DNA from: Tieghemiomyces parasiticus
Lineage: Eukaryota > Kickxellomycota > Dimargaritomycetes > Dimargaritales > Dimargaritaceae
Assembly: GCA_027575765.1 (NCBI GenBank)
Contig: JANBPT010000054.1
Coordinates: forward strand, 26,740-90,739
DNA length: 64,000 nucleotides
Direction of reading: 5' to 3'
Shown here: positions 54,437-64,000 of the stretch, piece by piece
Position numbering within the stretch: position 1 is the first letter of the stretch
Layout of the letters: each line of letters begins with the position of its first letter
The notes under the pieces: model-generated
The model's input: only the letters and a program-made list of their open reading frames with translations
What the model was told of the DNA's origin: nothing
The model's database searches: none
Program-made: the position numbers and the translations under genes

Positions 54437-55441
54437 ATGATGTTCCCTAGCTTGACCTGCACCGCTCTTGGACTCGGCCTCCTGTATCTCGCACAACTTG
54501 CTACACTACACGTACCATTTGCCTCGGCCCTATGCGCGGACGAAAAGGCCATTGATACTCTGTTAACCGCCAACGGCCAGTGGGCAACCGAATTCCAAGC
54601 TCAGAACCCCAAACTGGCCATCGAAATTTCCCAGTCCCAGTCTCCGAAAATTCTCTGGTATTGTAAGTATCTTGATTGGTATAAAAAAGGCATTGGGCCT
54701 GCGTGACCTCGGGCATGTTCTGCCAATTGGCGTTACCCCCGCCCTTCGCCCGATACCTCACCCTTTAGTGCACAGATTAGGGCGGTGTACCCTGACTCCA
54801 CCAAGCACCCAATCTACCTTTTGGCTAGTTGGGCTAAAAAATATTTTTGCCTACCGCTCTATGTACCCTACACCCTGTCGAAACCACTAGCGTGCATGGA
54901 CTCCCGCTTTTCCCCCGAGATTATCACCAAATCCAACCTGGGCGACCTCTTTGTGCACCGCAGCATTGCCAACGTGGTGACTATGAGCGATCTAAGCGCC
55001 ATGGCGGGGCTCGAATACGCTGTCAATGTCCTAAAGGTCGAACACATTGTGGTCTCAGGCCACACCAAGTGCGGCGGAATCCACGCCGCCATGGACGACC
55101 ATCCCGCTGGAGATCACCTCGAACCGTGGCTGAGCCCCACCAAACGGCTCCACCAACTCCAACTGAAGGGCTATACTAGCGACGGTAAACTTCAGTCGCA
55201 GCCTCTGCCAGCGGACCAGCAGGAGCTCGACCTCAACAAGTTCAATATTCGCAACTCCTTGTACCAGCTGTCGCAGTCTGGCCACGTCCAAGCCCGCTGG
55301 AAAGATGCTACCGCTCCCCCACTCTCCCTCCACGGTCTCCTGTTGGATATCAGCACCCGGAAGCTCGAAAAGGTCATGCCATCTGCTGGGAATGCCACGG
55401 AGGCCGAGCAGGCCTATAGTATCCCGACGGTTGCCCATTAA
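54437..55441 (+). CDS. Beta-carbonic anhydrase with signal peptide
   Basis: Two exons, 54437..54662 and 54891..55441, intron GTAAGT to CACTAG; 258 residues. The N-terminus is a signal peptide (MMFPSLTCTALGLGLLYLAQ, then a small-residue stretch FASA before CADEK), so the enzyme is probably exported to the periplasm/cell wall or an endomembrane lumen. Zinc ligands are complete: Cys77 and Asp79 in SCMDSR, His133 and Cys136 in GHTKCGG. It is a paralogue of the enzyme at 28246-29279: second exons are both 551 bases and the intron cuts at the same codon, before the zinc cysteine. First exons share only the helix before the intron (NGQWATEF and SPKILWY against NAQWAAEF and APRTLWY). Confidence 0.88.
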
Positions 55442-56719
55442 TATTTAATTCTTTTATTACAAATGTCAGCGATATAATAACTATAATTAGCTGTCAGTGT
55501 CCTCATTCATTTTATTCTCACCCCCTCGCCTTTCGAGACACGTCCCATTTTTTTCCATCTCGTATTGTTTAATAATATTCCGTGTTCCATAATAATTCAG
55601 GAACCAGTCCATTTTCATACTGGTATGTCACAATTGACCCCGCAAAGCGGACCCATTTAACTTCCTTATGGAACTCATGCCTTGCGATATACCTAGTCCA
55701 TACGGTAGCCTAGAATGTTAGATGTTGTATCCAACCTTTGACGAACCGCTAGAGGAGTTGAATGGGCAAACGGATCGAAATAGAAGCAAGTGTATGAGAG
55801 TGCATAGGATATTTTTTACAGGGAGACCATATACATAGGTTAGAAAGCGATTAGAGGTCGTTATGGAGAGCCGGAAAAAGCGGATGAGGGTGAATGAGTA
55901 CGAGGTGCACCTCATGGGGGGGGGGTGATAGATACGTGCTGCTTTCTAGTATACGGTGTTATAAAGCGACGCATAGTGATAAGAGTACGATAGGGTGGAC
56001 GCGGAACCGGGTCCCTATAATCCCTTTCTCCCTGTACCAAGAGATGATTAGCCCTGCAAATGCCAAAAATAAAAACCCGAAGCGGGTGGGGAAGGATTTC
56101 ACCCCATAGGAGTAATGCTGGGGTTAAATTATCTGGACGCCATGGTTGGTGAACTGTAACCAGACTTGTTTACCATTCCCTTCCTATCCATACAGACTAT
56201 TCGATACCCCATTCTCTTAGCCATAAATGCTGATAGTACGATTGGACTTCAGACCTCCTATACTGAACGTTGCCAGTGGTTTGAGGACAGGGTGGTCATT
56301 TATCCCTTTAATTGCCCCCCGCCAAAAGCTATCAAAGAGCCTATCTCCACGGCCCAGCGTAGCGCCCAAGGTACAGTTCAGACTGGACCTTTCTGTATAA
56401 AACGGTCTCACGGTTCATTTCGGCTTATGATTAGGGCACGATGTCATTAGCCATCGTGCGTTGCATTCTTGTGATGTCTTGGAATAAGGTATATTGTAAC
56501 CTTCTGACTTAACATTCCAAGTCCATATTTGCTTAACCCTGCTTTATTGTTTCTACGGCTAGCACGTGCGCCCATCACATTTAGTTATCTAAACCTCAAA
56601 CTCGGCAGCCCGTAGGCTATAAAGCCCGACTATCTTCCGCCATTGCTCTGAATTTACCCCTCCTCCACCTTACCGACAACACTCTTCTGCTTAGCATAGA
56701 TATTTACCCCCCTCTGGCA
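55442..56719. other. Spacer upstream of the orphan gene
   Basis: AT-rich. A 95-codon frame at 56166-56450 has no ATG start and no motif. The TATA box of the next gene is at 56618. Confidence 0.45.
56618..56624 (+). promoter_or_regulatory. TATA box of the orphan gene
   Basis: TATAAAG, about 100 bp upstream of the ATG at 56720. Confidence 0.45.
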
Positions 56720-57193
56720 ATGTTAAACAGTCAAGTGATCCCTACTCCCGCGCTCACCGTGTATACCGGTCCGGGCTACGTAGGCGCGGGTAACTTGTAC
56801 GAATTGATCACCAATCTATTTTGTCTGGCCCTGGCAACCCGCAGTTCCTTCATCGACGTTCGTGCGTACCCGCCAACAACTTTTCTGCCACCGGCCAAGC
56901 TGCCAGTGATTTTCATATACAAAATCCCAGGGCAGCATAACGTGTTTATCCGGTGTCTCAATTGCACCTCCGGGAAGCTCGGCACGGACAGCACCGCATT
57001 CAACGTTTTAGTGCAACGGTGCACCCAGATGACTCTCATTTACAGCTGCCTGGCACACTACGCCTACGTATTTCGCGTACTTGTTGACGATCGAAAACTT
57101 GTGGAGCTACTGACTCCCCATGGCCTCTGGTATTCCCGCACTGCTGATGGGACGGTCGCCGTCTTCTCGACCGTGTCACCCCAATCTCCTTGA
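56720..57193 (+). CDS. Orphan protein, intact member of a duplicated pair
   Basis: A frame of 157 codons with a TATA box about 100 bp upstream. The central part contains ATRSSFIDVRAYPP, IFIYKIPGQHNVFIRCLNCT and QRCTQMTLIYSCLAHY; the latter half is hydrophobic with three cysteines in the QHNVFIRCLNC to IYSC stretch. No signal peptide and no known family. A second, damaged copy lies 2.1 kb downstream (58801-59213) in the same orientation, which supports this being a real gene that was once coding in both places. Codon use is less GC-biased than in conserved neighbours, so it may be young or fast-evolving. Confidence 0.5.
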   Translation: MLNSQVIPTPALTVYTGPGYVGAGNLYELITNLFCLALATRSSFIDVRAYPPTTFLPPAKLPVIFIYKIPGQHNVFIRCLNCTSGKLGTDSTAFNVLVQRCTQMTLIYSCLAHYAYVFRVLVDDRKLVELLTPHGLWYSRTADGTVAVFSTVSPQSP

Positions 57194-58800
57194 GCAGAAC
57201 CTTACAACACGGAGGTGCGGATTGAGAGGCGATTGAAAACCACACGACTTTTGCTATCGCAAATCTAACGCAGCCGTCCTTTAAAAAAGCAAGATTTAGG
57301 TAAAAATTGACTTGGTAGCTATGCACGCCTAGAACTGGGTATTTTATAATGGTAACTACAAATGGGCTCTGTAATACGTACCCGACAATGCTAGTAGCCT
57401 TAAGCATTGGTTTCATGAGAGTTATTCAGAGACATTGGTCCCGGCGAATTGGGTCGTATAGCTAGAATCATAATTAGACCATATATTTCGGTAGGATTTG
57501 TATGTATGTCTTCACCTCCACCGTGTATTAATCCAAGCGTCTTAGCCCACATTTAACGAAGCTGTTAAGTAGGTTTGATGCTGATGCTGGTAACCTCAGG
57601 TCTGTAAGACCATAAATATCCACTGCGCTAATGGTCGCCCTGGGCTTTTCTGCCTTTTACTTTACCGATATCTATAAATAGCCATAATAGTTCTGTGTAA
57701 ATCGCAACTCCGTCAAAGACAACTTTCGATTTAGTTGTCCGTCTGAAAGAATAAGGGGATCTGACGGAGGCAGACCCCCAGCCCATGCAGGAGAAAATAA
57801 AAAGGTCATCCCTCTACTGACCAGCAGGTTTGGGGCTACCGAGCTCTTTCTGCCATAATGAGCAATATTCTGTGCAGAAGCCTGCAACCACGCCATTACA
57901 TTTATCACATGATGTCTCTCCGACGCCCTATCCCGCTGGCCGGTACGTTTGGCGGCCATTCTATTAAAGGACTCTGTTGAGGGGTCGGTGGCTCATCTAC
58001 TTGATGCTCTCGATATGGATCACGTGATATGTGCCTGCCTGTACGGCCCTCTTAGCACTATTGTGCTAAGCATGGCGCCCCAACCAGGGAGGGGGCCTAG
58101 TAACTAACTTGGGGGCACAGTAGAACCGCTCGCATATTGAAACGCTAGGGGATTCAACCTGGTGACTAATAGATCCGTTCTAATAAATAATCAGACAGGA
58201 TTCGCCATGGGTTCCGCGCCGATGACCTGCTACACCGAGTTAGCGTTTAGAAGAATGTATCTCACCCTGTTTTTTTTTCTTTTGACCGACTAAGGCTTAT
58301 GTCCCTCAACTATTCAACCGGAGCTTGGCCATTGCCACCTGAGTAGGACAGCCGACGTCTTTGAGAAACCACTGACTGTGCTGCAAGGGCGGCAGGTTTT
58401 CTGCCCCCCCATTCGGCACTATCAGTCGCTGCCTAATACCTAGACTCCACACCCTGAAACGGTGTCCAAGGTATGGGCTAGCGTGTAAGCCTTTATATGC
58501 ATTAGATAAATTTAAAATTCCCGTTGACGGGTGACCAGGATTCGATGTCTGATGCCACCTACATTTTTATCGGTATGGTTAATTGCTACCTATTAGTCTT
58601 AAATACGAGACCATAATCGACGTAATGCTATGCTTTAATCTGTGCGATTAATATGCCCAACGGTCGGCCCAAGTTGACCCAACCCAGTGCCTAAAAACCT
58701 ATGTTACCCCACTGCTCCTTCGCCTCCATCTCTGTCTAGCTGTCAACCTTCCCTCCCTTGCTTACCATAGTTAATTATCTCTTTCGTGATATCGAACGCC
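57194..58800. other. Spacer between the duplicated orphan copies
   Basis: An ATCACGTGAT palindrome lies at 58019-58028, similar to the one at 5452. A 95-codon minus-strand frame at 57672-57959 has an ATG but no bias or motif. No gene is called. Confidence 0.4.
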
Positions 58801-59213
58801 TGAGATGTTCTGGTACCCGCCATTTCCCTCGTCGTTGAAACTGCACCGAGCTACAAAGGCGCGCTCAGGCGGTACCAGCTGCTTATTAACCTCTTTTGCA
58901 CAACTCTGATAGCGCGCAGCTCCTTCATTGGTGTTTGCTTAAACCTATCAGCCCTATCTTTCCCGCCAGCTACGCAGTCGGGGATCTTCGTGTATACTGC
59001 CCCTGTCAATATCATGTGCTTATCCAGTGCCTCAACTGCACCCCCGGGCTGCTTGGTGCGGATGGTACCATATTCTACAATTTACAACAATATACCCAAA
59101 TGACCCTCATTTACAGCCTTACGGTTCTCCGTGTTGATGTGTGTTATGAACTCATACGGATTGAAAATCCACACAACGACTATCCCTCTCCTCCGCGGCT
59201 TCAGGCATTCTAA
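58801..59213 (+). pseudogene. Frameshifted copy of the orphan gene
   Basis: This stretch aligns with 56740-57060. In one frame it reads YQLLINLFC, ARSSFIGVCLN and SGIFVYT, matching YELITNLFC, TRSSFIDV and PVIFIYK of the intact copy. At 58990-58993 a GTGT replaces what corresponds to a single dinucleotide (TTC-GT-GTATAC against TTC-ATATAC), a 2-base insertion that shifts the frame. The other frame then continues QYHVLIQCLNCTPGLLGADG and YTQMTLIYS, matching QHNVFIRCLNC and CTQMTLIYS. The upstream part lacks the ATG of the first copy. It is therefore a decayed paralogue. Confidence 0.65.
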
Positions 59214-59701
59214 CCCGTCGACGGACCGATCGTCATTTTCTCTGCCTTACCGACCTAGCCCCCCCTCCCCTCCCCGAACTAGTCACTGTGACGTGTCATG
59301 ATGGGATGCGAGACGATAATAAACCGTCCGGCGGTCAAAGGTGGCGACCGTACGACTGTTACCAATATTATGACCGAGGGCACATGATATGCTAGTTGTA
59401 AGCATGTAGTTTGAGACCGGTTTCCTAGGGGGGTAAGGTATAATGCGACTACCGCGATGATGAGAATGAAGGTTTATTACACTGCCGATCTATTTAATAG
59501 GTTGGGTTCGATTATTCTCACGTTGCCAGTCTCCAACCAACCAGTACAGCAAAATCAGTCCGCGTGACAATCGAAAGGAAGAAAACGGCGCCAATAAGTA
59601 AAGACGAATAGTGCTACGCCTGGCCAGCATGACAAATAGTCAGCATAGCGTCCAAACAAAATACTAGGGGACCGGTGCGGTCACCCACGTCGCTGTGTCA
59701 C
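59214..59701. other. Convergent spacer
   Basis: AT-rich 3' flank of GGC1; no gene seen. Confidence 0.4.
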
Positions 59702-60670
59702 CTAGACTACGGGACGGGTCTGGGTGATGCCATTGCTCTCGAAGAAGCGGTGGAAATAGGGAATCAGCTGCTGGGCGACGGTGAAAGAAAAGATAAGTTT
59801 AGGACCGACGACCAAAATCTTGGGGGTGAGCCCCTTGAAGAAGGCGCCGAAGCCTTCGTTGCGAACCATCTTGGAAATAATGGACATGCCACTCTCGGGG
59901 GCATCGAAGGGCTTGTTTTGGATGCGGGTCTTGACTACATCGAGCGGGGCGGCCACGGTGATGGAGGCTACGGCACCGCCGATGGACGCCGCGAAGTTCT
60001 GCAAGAAGGTGGCCTTGGAGTAGTCCTCCAGGCCGCACAAGTACTCCTTGACGAAGGCGGCACCACCGAACAAGGCGAACGAGCCAGGGGCGTTACGGGC
60101 AGCCGTCCACATTCCACCACGGTACAGGCCGAGGCCTTCGTCCCGCACGATGCTGACCAGGCCGCGGCCCTTCAGGGCCTCCGGGTTGGTCTGGGACTTG
60201 ATCTTGAGTACGTCCAAAGGGAGGAGAGCCACCTCACCGATACCCACCAGACTGCCGGCGGTGGCGTGCATCACGGTCTTTCCGGTCTTCTCTCCGAACA
60301 CCCGGTTGAAGCGCTCCTTGTGGTTGGTGCTGAGGTAATCCATCACGTAGGGCTGGCCGCCGAATTTGTACACCCGCTGCAGCACCTTGTAACCGGCGGC
60401 GAAGCCGAGGCCGGGGAACAGCGAGAGGTAGCGTTTGAACAGAGTCCGGTCAGCAGCCTTGGTGAAGATCACCTGGTTCAGGCTGTGCATACCTTGGCTC
60501 AGCGGGTTGCCCGGGACAAAGATCCGCTCCTGGTGGCTCATGAGGCGCTTGGCCACAGTGTCCACTGGGTGGAAGATCACTAGTTCCAAGATCCCTGAGG
60601 TGCCCGATCCGGCCACGCGAGCCAAGGCTGACTCGGAGTGCTTCGATTTACCGCCGACAGGGGGGCTCAT
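59702..60670 (-). CDS. GGC1: Mitochondrial GTP/GDP carrier Ggc1
   Basis: A frame of 322 codons from the ATG at 60670. Ggc1 exchanges cytosolic GDP/GTP with the mitochondrial matrix across the inner membrane and affects iron homeostasis. The three carrier repeats carry HPVDTVAKR, LPLDVLKIK and APLDVVKTR. Family-specific blocks are clear: FPGLGFAAGYKVLQRVYKFG, FGEKTGKTVMHATAGSLVGI, NAPGSFALFGG and FFKGLTPKILVVGPKL. The open frame extends upstream of 60670 with leader-like CT-rich sequence, so the internal ATG before SPPVGGKSKHSESALARVAG is the likely start and agrees with the family's length. Confidence 0.92.
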   Translation of the reverse strand: MSPPVGGKSKHSESALARVAGSGTSGILELVIFHPVDTVAKRLMSHQERIFVPGNPLSQGMHSLNQVIFTKAADRTLFKRYLSLFPGLGFAAGYKVLQRVYKFGGQPYVMDYLSTNHKERFNRVFGEKTGKTVMHATAGSLVGIGEVALLPLDVLKIKSQTNPEALKGRGLVSIVRDEGLGLYRGGMWTAARNAPGSFALFGGAAFVKEYLCGLEDYSKATFLQNFAASIGGAVASITVAAPLDVVKTRIQNKPFDAPESGMSIISKMVRNEGFGAFFKGLTPKILVVGPKLIFSFTVAQQLIPYFHRFFESNGITQTRPVV

Positions 60671-62378
60671 GGTTGGAATAGGAAAACGATAGGGAGAAGG
60701 CCCGAGTGGCAGTAGCGGACAGGGCAACACAATGGAGTATCGGGGATAGCCGAGGAGAGTGGGTCTTGGAGGGCGGTGGTAAGCTGCGGAGAAGGAGGCT
60801 TGTGGGCGGAGTGGTAGCCGAAAGGGGAAGGATAGAAATGAGCTGATCTGTGCGGAAGGAGGGGATGTGAGGAGCGCAGAGAGAGAGGCGCCGGTGAATT
60901 TGTCTTCAAATTGGTGTCGCAACGCTGGTTCGGAGGGCTCAGTGTCGATTTTTTCAGCGGCTGTTGCTTACATTAGCGGTAGTTCAACAGGAGGAAGGCG
61001 TGCGTGATAGGCCCCCGGCGGCTGGCTGTAAGCATGTGGGAGGACTACAGTCCTGTGTCGTTGTTCATACGAGTCGATAAACTTGTCGGGGTGGGACACG
61101 AAAAAAAAAAGCTTTGGTGGGTCACCAGGAACGAACCAGTCCTCTCTTGCAAAAGCTGGGGCGGGTATATTTTTACCGAAAACCAATGGCGCAACGTTTA
61201 ACGTCCTGGGCTCCTGCTGCTTTTACCCGTATCTACCCGATGACCCCTGCCGCGGACATCAGTTGGGTGGTATCCCATGCGGTCTGTCCACAGGCTATCT
61301 ATGCGACATTGTCATGAGTGTACTGTGATATGCAGGGCGCGGGGCGTCTATATGCCACAGGCCCATTGATAGCCCAAGTTTGTACCTCAAGCAACCCTAA
61401 GAAGCCACAACGTAAGCGCAAAGGGGCGAACGCATTCAATAGATATTAAGGAATCGAGCCATGCCAAGGGTGTCTCTATCACAACTGATTACGTCCACGC
61501 ACGTTGCAACACCCATGAGAGGCTATGCTGTATTTGTATATATATATTGGTCAGGGTAGATGCACAATACCCATGGTCATGCTCTGAATCAACTACTGCC
61601 ACACTTTATCTACTGACCAACGCTGCGCCAAGGTCAATCGGGGCAAAGTGGACTAGCAACACTCCGTCTTCCAAAACTGAGAGGTACGAAACTGAGGGAA
61701 ACTACACCCACACAATAACTATTCATCCGACTGTGCCAGTGCAAAAAAAAAAAAAAAACAGGCCAAGGTCAACGAGTTGGGTCGTATCAGGCTCACCAAT
61801 GAGCGGCGACCTTCCTGAATCCCACTCTAGCGGTAGGGCATCCCACAATTGTTCCCCATTGCCACGTTATTCCTATATAAACCCATCCGCCTTGCCACTC
61901 CTGACAAACCCATCGACTGTACTCTACAGGATCATGTTCGTAGTTAATATGTTCTGATCTCTCAGTACTTTAGATGGAAATTCAGCTGGTTGATGACACG
62001 TTGTACGCCATCCGTAAAGAGAGGCTGAGGTCGCCACATCTTTTAGGTGTGGTAGACCCTCGATGATCTTGCGTTGCTAGTACTCGCCATCTGCGCCCTT
62101 GGGCCGGGTGGTTGACGTCTAGCTTTCTTGCAAGGATGGTCGTACCGTCTGACAGCCTTTTTTTAAAAAATTAAAAATAACGTGAAATTTAGTTTCCGGT
62201 ATTAGGGAAAGTACAAAGAGGAACTGACGACCGATGTCACGTCTATCTGGAACTATGGGTCATTGCCACTTGATTTCCCTTAGGTACCTGGCTAATAATC
62301 GTGCGTTGCTGGGGTGTATTGTCTTCTATTATTCAGTTGTGTCTGGTTGAAATGCAAAATGTTAACCTTCATGTCACG
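60671..62378. other. Spacer upstream of GGC1
   Basis: It contains an A run at 61091-61100 and a 16-base A run at 61743-61758. The 136-codon frame at 61547-61957 crosses the latter run and is not supported. No gene seen. Confidence 0.5.
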
Positions 62379-64000
62379 GAAGGTATAATACAATAATATC
62401 CTTATTTGATATGTTTAAAGGATTTTTTTAATAGTTTGTCAAGTTTAGCAATGAATAAGGGTTGTAAGTTTCAAATTTTTTAACAGGCTAACTGTGGTCC
62501 TTTATATAGTGACCATAATGCTGGTGGAAGCTAATAAAAAACATTTTTCTGGAAACTAGTAAGGTTGAAGTCAAGTAAGTAGGGCAGGCTGAAATCAAAT
62601 GTAAGTAATGACATAAGTTTAAAAGACTACAGCTACCATGCCAAGTGCTATTAAACTAAACCAATGAGTTAATATGTGGTGCCCAAAAACCTTCACTATG
62701 CTAGTGTAGGTGGGCACCATTCTGTATCTCTGACACCTGTGCACCACCATGCAACCAGCTGCCCAATCCACATAATGCTTCTATGCATCTCCTCCTGGAC
62801 TTGTTATTAACATACAAACTTACAAAACTGTTTACCTCCAAGAACCACTTCTAAACCATGATTTTTTTGCAGCTGAACTCTCTGATTGAACCACCAGGTT
62901 TTCCTCCATAAGCTTGTACTTGGTTCCATCACTTACACCTAGTATTACTTGACAGTGCATAGTACTTGTCACCTACAGGTGGCCCTTGAGCTTATGCCTA
63001 CCCAATGAACTCTCTGCTATGACCATTCCCTTCTCCCAAAAACTCCTACTCATTCTCATTGTACCCCTACCACACAAATCACTCATTGCAAACTCCACTA
63101 AACCACTGCCCAAGCCTACTATGACCCCCACACTTACTAACCCCTTTTGCAACACCACATAATATCACAAGTAAGGCATAAGATGGTAAGATCAGAAGAC
63201 GTGTTAAACTTTGGTGGATTGGCAGATCAAAGATATAATACTGTTGTTATGAGTCTGCTAAAAAGAACCAGTAGAAAGGTTCTGGTGGAGGAGCACTTAT
63301 TGCAGTTTAAAAATTGTCAAGTAGGTCAATAGGAAGGCATTGTCCACCTAAGAGATCAGTTAAGAATTGCATCATGGTAGTTTTGTTTTACAAGTTATTA
63401 ATATTTTGATTGGTCTACACTCTCCACCTCTAAACAGCCTTGCCTGTAATTTCCCCCCACAAAACCTTGCTAAGTGTATATCAAATCCATGAGTATATGC
63501 ATTTGCAGAATATCCTGAACAACTAATTCTTCAAATAGACAATGGTTGGGCCCAAGCAGTCTTTATGTATACCTTTTGGTAGCACCTCCTAAGTAACCCC
63601 ATTTTTTACTAGCCTACAAAGGCCATGGTAAAGGAAAACCATAAGGAAATAGGAACAGGTAATTATCTATTGGATGAACTGGCCATGGCATGCAGTCCCT
63701 TTCTCATGCTATCAACCAGGCTCTAGCAAGCCAGATAATCAAGATCCAATTAAAGAGCATGTATAACTAACAGCCACCATCATGGGTTGGGTTGTCCAGA
63801 GGCTTGGCTGCTGACAGGAAATCAAAACCTTTGCAATTCCAGTGATAGGTAGTGGTTTCTAATACTACACACTTGCCATGTCTCTTCCTTTCCTAGTCCC
63901 TTTGCTATACCAGCCATTAATTTTCTTCACTAACACCTTTTACCCTTCCCTCCACCTGCTCACCTTTACACCAATTCTCCACCATGTCTGGCCTTATCAA
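62379..64000. mobile_element. CpG-depleted AT-rich repeat tract, likely silenced retroelement remnant
   Basis: This 1.6-kb tail of the window holds only one CpG (63200-63201), although C and G are both frequent, and TpG and CpA are abundant. The segment 62676-62990 is the second copy of the repeat at 18468-18783. On the minus strand, at about 62940-62890, one frame reads GVSDGTKYKLMEENLVV, which resembles a motif in Ty1/copia polyproteins (G-Y-S-D-G-T-K-Y-K-L); stops lie nearby. The rest shows no intact frame. I infer an old methylated transposable element that continues beyond the window. The copia assignment is tentative. Confidence 0.55.
62676..62990. repeat. Dispersed repeat, CpG-lost copy
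   Basis: Homologous to 18468-18783 at nearly equal length. Seven CpG sites of the left copy that fall in well-aligned blocks are TpG, CpA or TpA here (positions 62750, 62756, 62764, 62852, 62895, 62958 and 62963). It is embedded in the CpG-depleted tract. Confidence 0.7.

Noticed and set aside
56166..56450. 95-codon plus-strand frame
   Set aside because: No ATG start and AT-rich codons; an acceptor-like CATACAG is present but no partner exon was found.
57672..57959. 95-codon minus-strand frame with ATG
   Set aside because: No codon bias, motif or promoter signs; kept as spacer.
61547..61957. 136-codon frame
   Set aside because: No ATG start; it depends on reading through a 16-base A run and shows no coding signal.

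Overview
The window is eukaryotic and almost certainly fungal. Coding exons are GC-rich at third positions and sit in more AT-rich spacers. Introns are short (about 70-365 bp), begin GTAAGT/GTGAGT and end in pyrimidine-tract AG. Many products are fungal housekeeping proteins: Utp23, Sds3-like, Ypp1/TTC7, Rbg1/DRG1, Ost4, Yip1, Fzo1 and Ggc1. The long spacers, the proline/serine-rich disordered extensions and a cellular RNA-dependent RNA polymerase suggest a filamentous, possibly early-diverging (zygomycete-grade) fungus; that placement is inference. No bacterial-type operons, rRNA genes, tRNA genes or CRISPR arrays were seen.

Layout from the left. The last three exons of a thiamine pyrophosphokinase gene (1-674); a DUF726/TMCO4-type membrane hydrolase (1140-4816, minus); a small protein of unknown role (5813-6415, minus) divergent from an Sds3-like corepressor subunit (6990-7773); a 1202-residue disordered protein (9871-13479, minus); a decayed gene (about 14764-16260, minus); UTP23 (17025-18204); a dispersed repeat (18468-18783); an intronless RNA-dependent RNA polymerase (20799-25739); a hypothetical protein (26334-27032, minus); and an intracellular beta-carbonic anhydrase (28246-29279, minus).

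Next come an orphan first exon, a mariner-type transposase relic (about 30825-31131), Ypp1/TTC7 (31646-35347, minus), a BTB protein (36488-37957, minus) divergent from RBG1/DRG1 (39121-40224), a 44-codon OST4 gene (40523-40657, minus) divergent from YIP1 (41405-42433), and the mitofusin FZO1 (44723-47479, minus).

The right third is sparser and looks lineage-specific: a two-exon secreted protein (48963-50329, minus), a possible 87-residue secreted protein (51575-51838, minus), a second beta-carbonic anhydrase with a signal peptide (54437-55441), an orphan gene (56720-57193) with a frameshifted neighbour copy (about 58801-59213), the mitochondrial GTP/GDP carrier GGC1 (59702-60670, minus), and an AT-rich tail (62379-64000) that contains one single CpG.

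Functional threads: membrane traffic and the secretory pathway (OST4, YIP1, YPP1), mitochondrial dynamics and nucleotide transport (FZO1, GGC1), ribosome biogenesis and translation (UTP23, RBG1), chromatin and RNA silencing (Sds3-like, RdRP), and two carbonic anhydrases split between inside and outside the cell. The strongest unexpected signal is a pair of homologous repeats, 44 kb apart, in which each CpG of the left copy that I could align is TpG, CpA or TpA in the right copy. This is the pattern expected from methylation-driven decay. I did not find a clearly new multi-gene system. The best novelty candidates are the CpG-erased repeat, the orphan duplicate pair and the secreted proteins.
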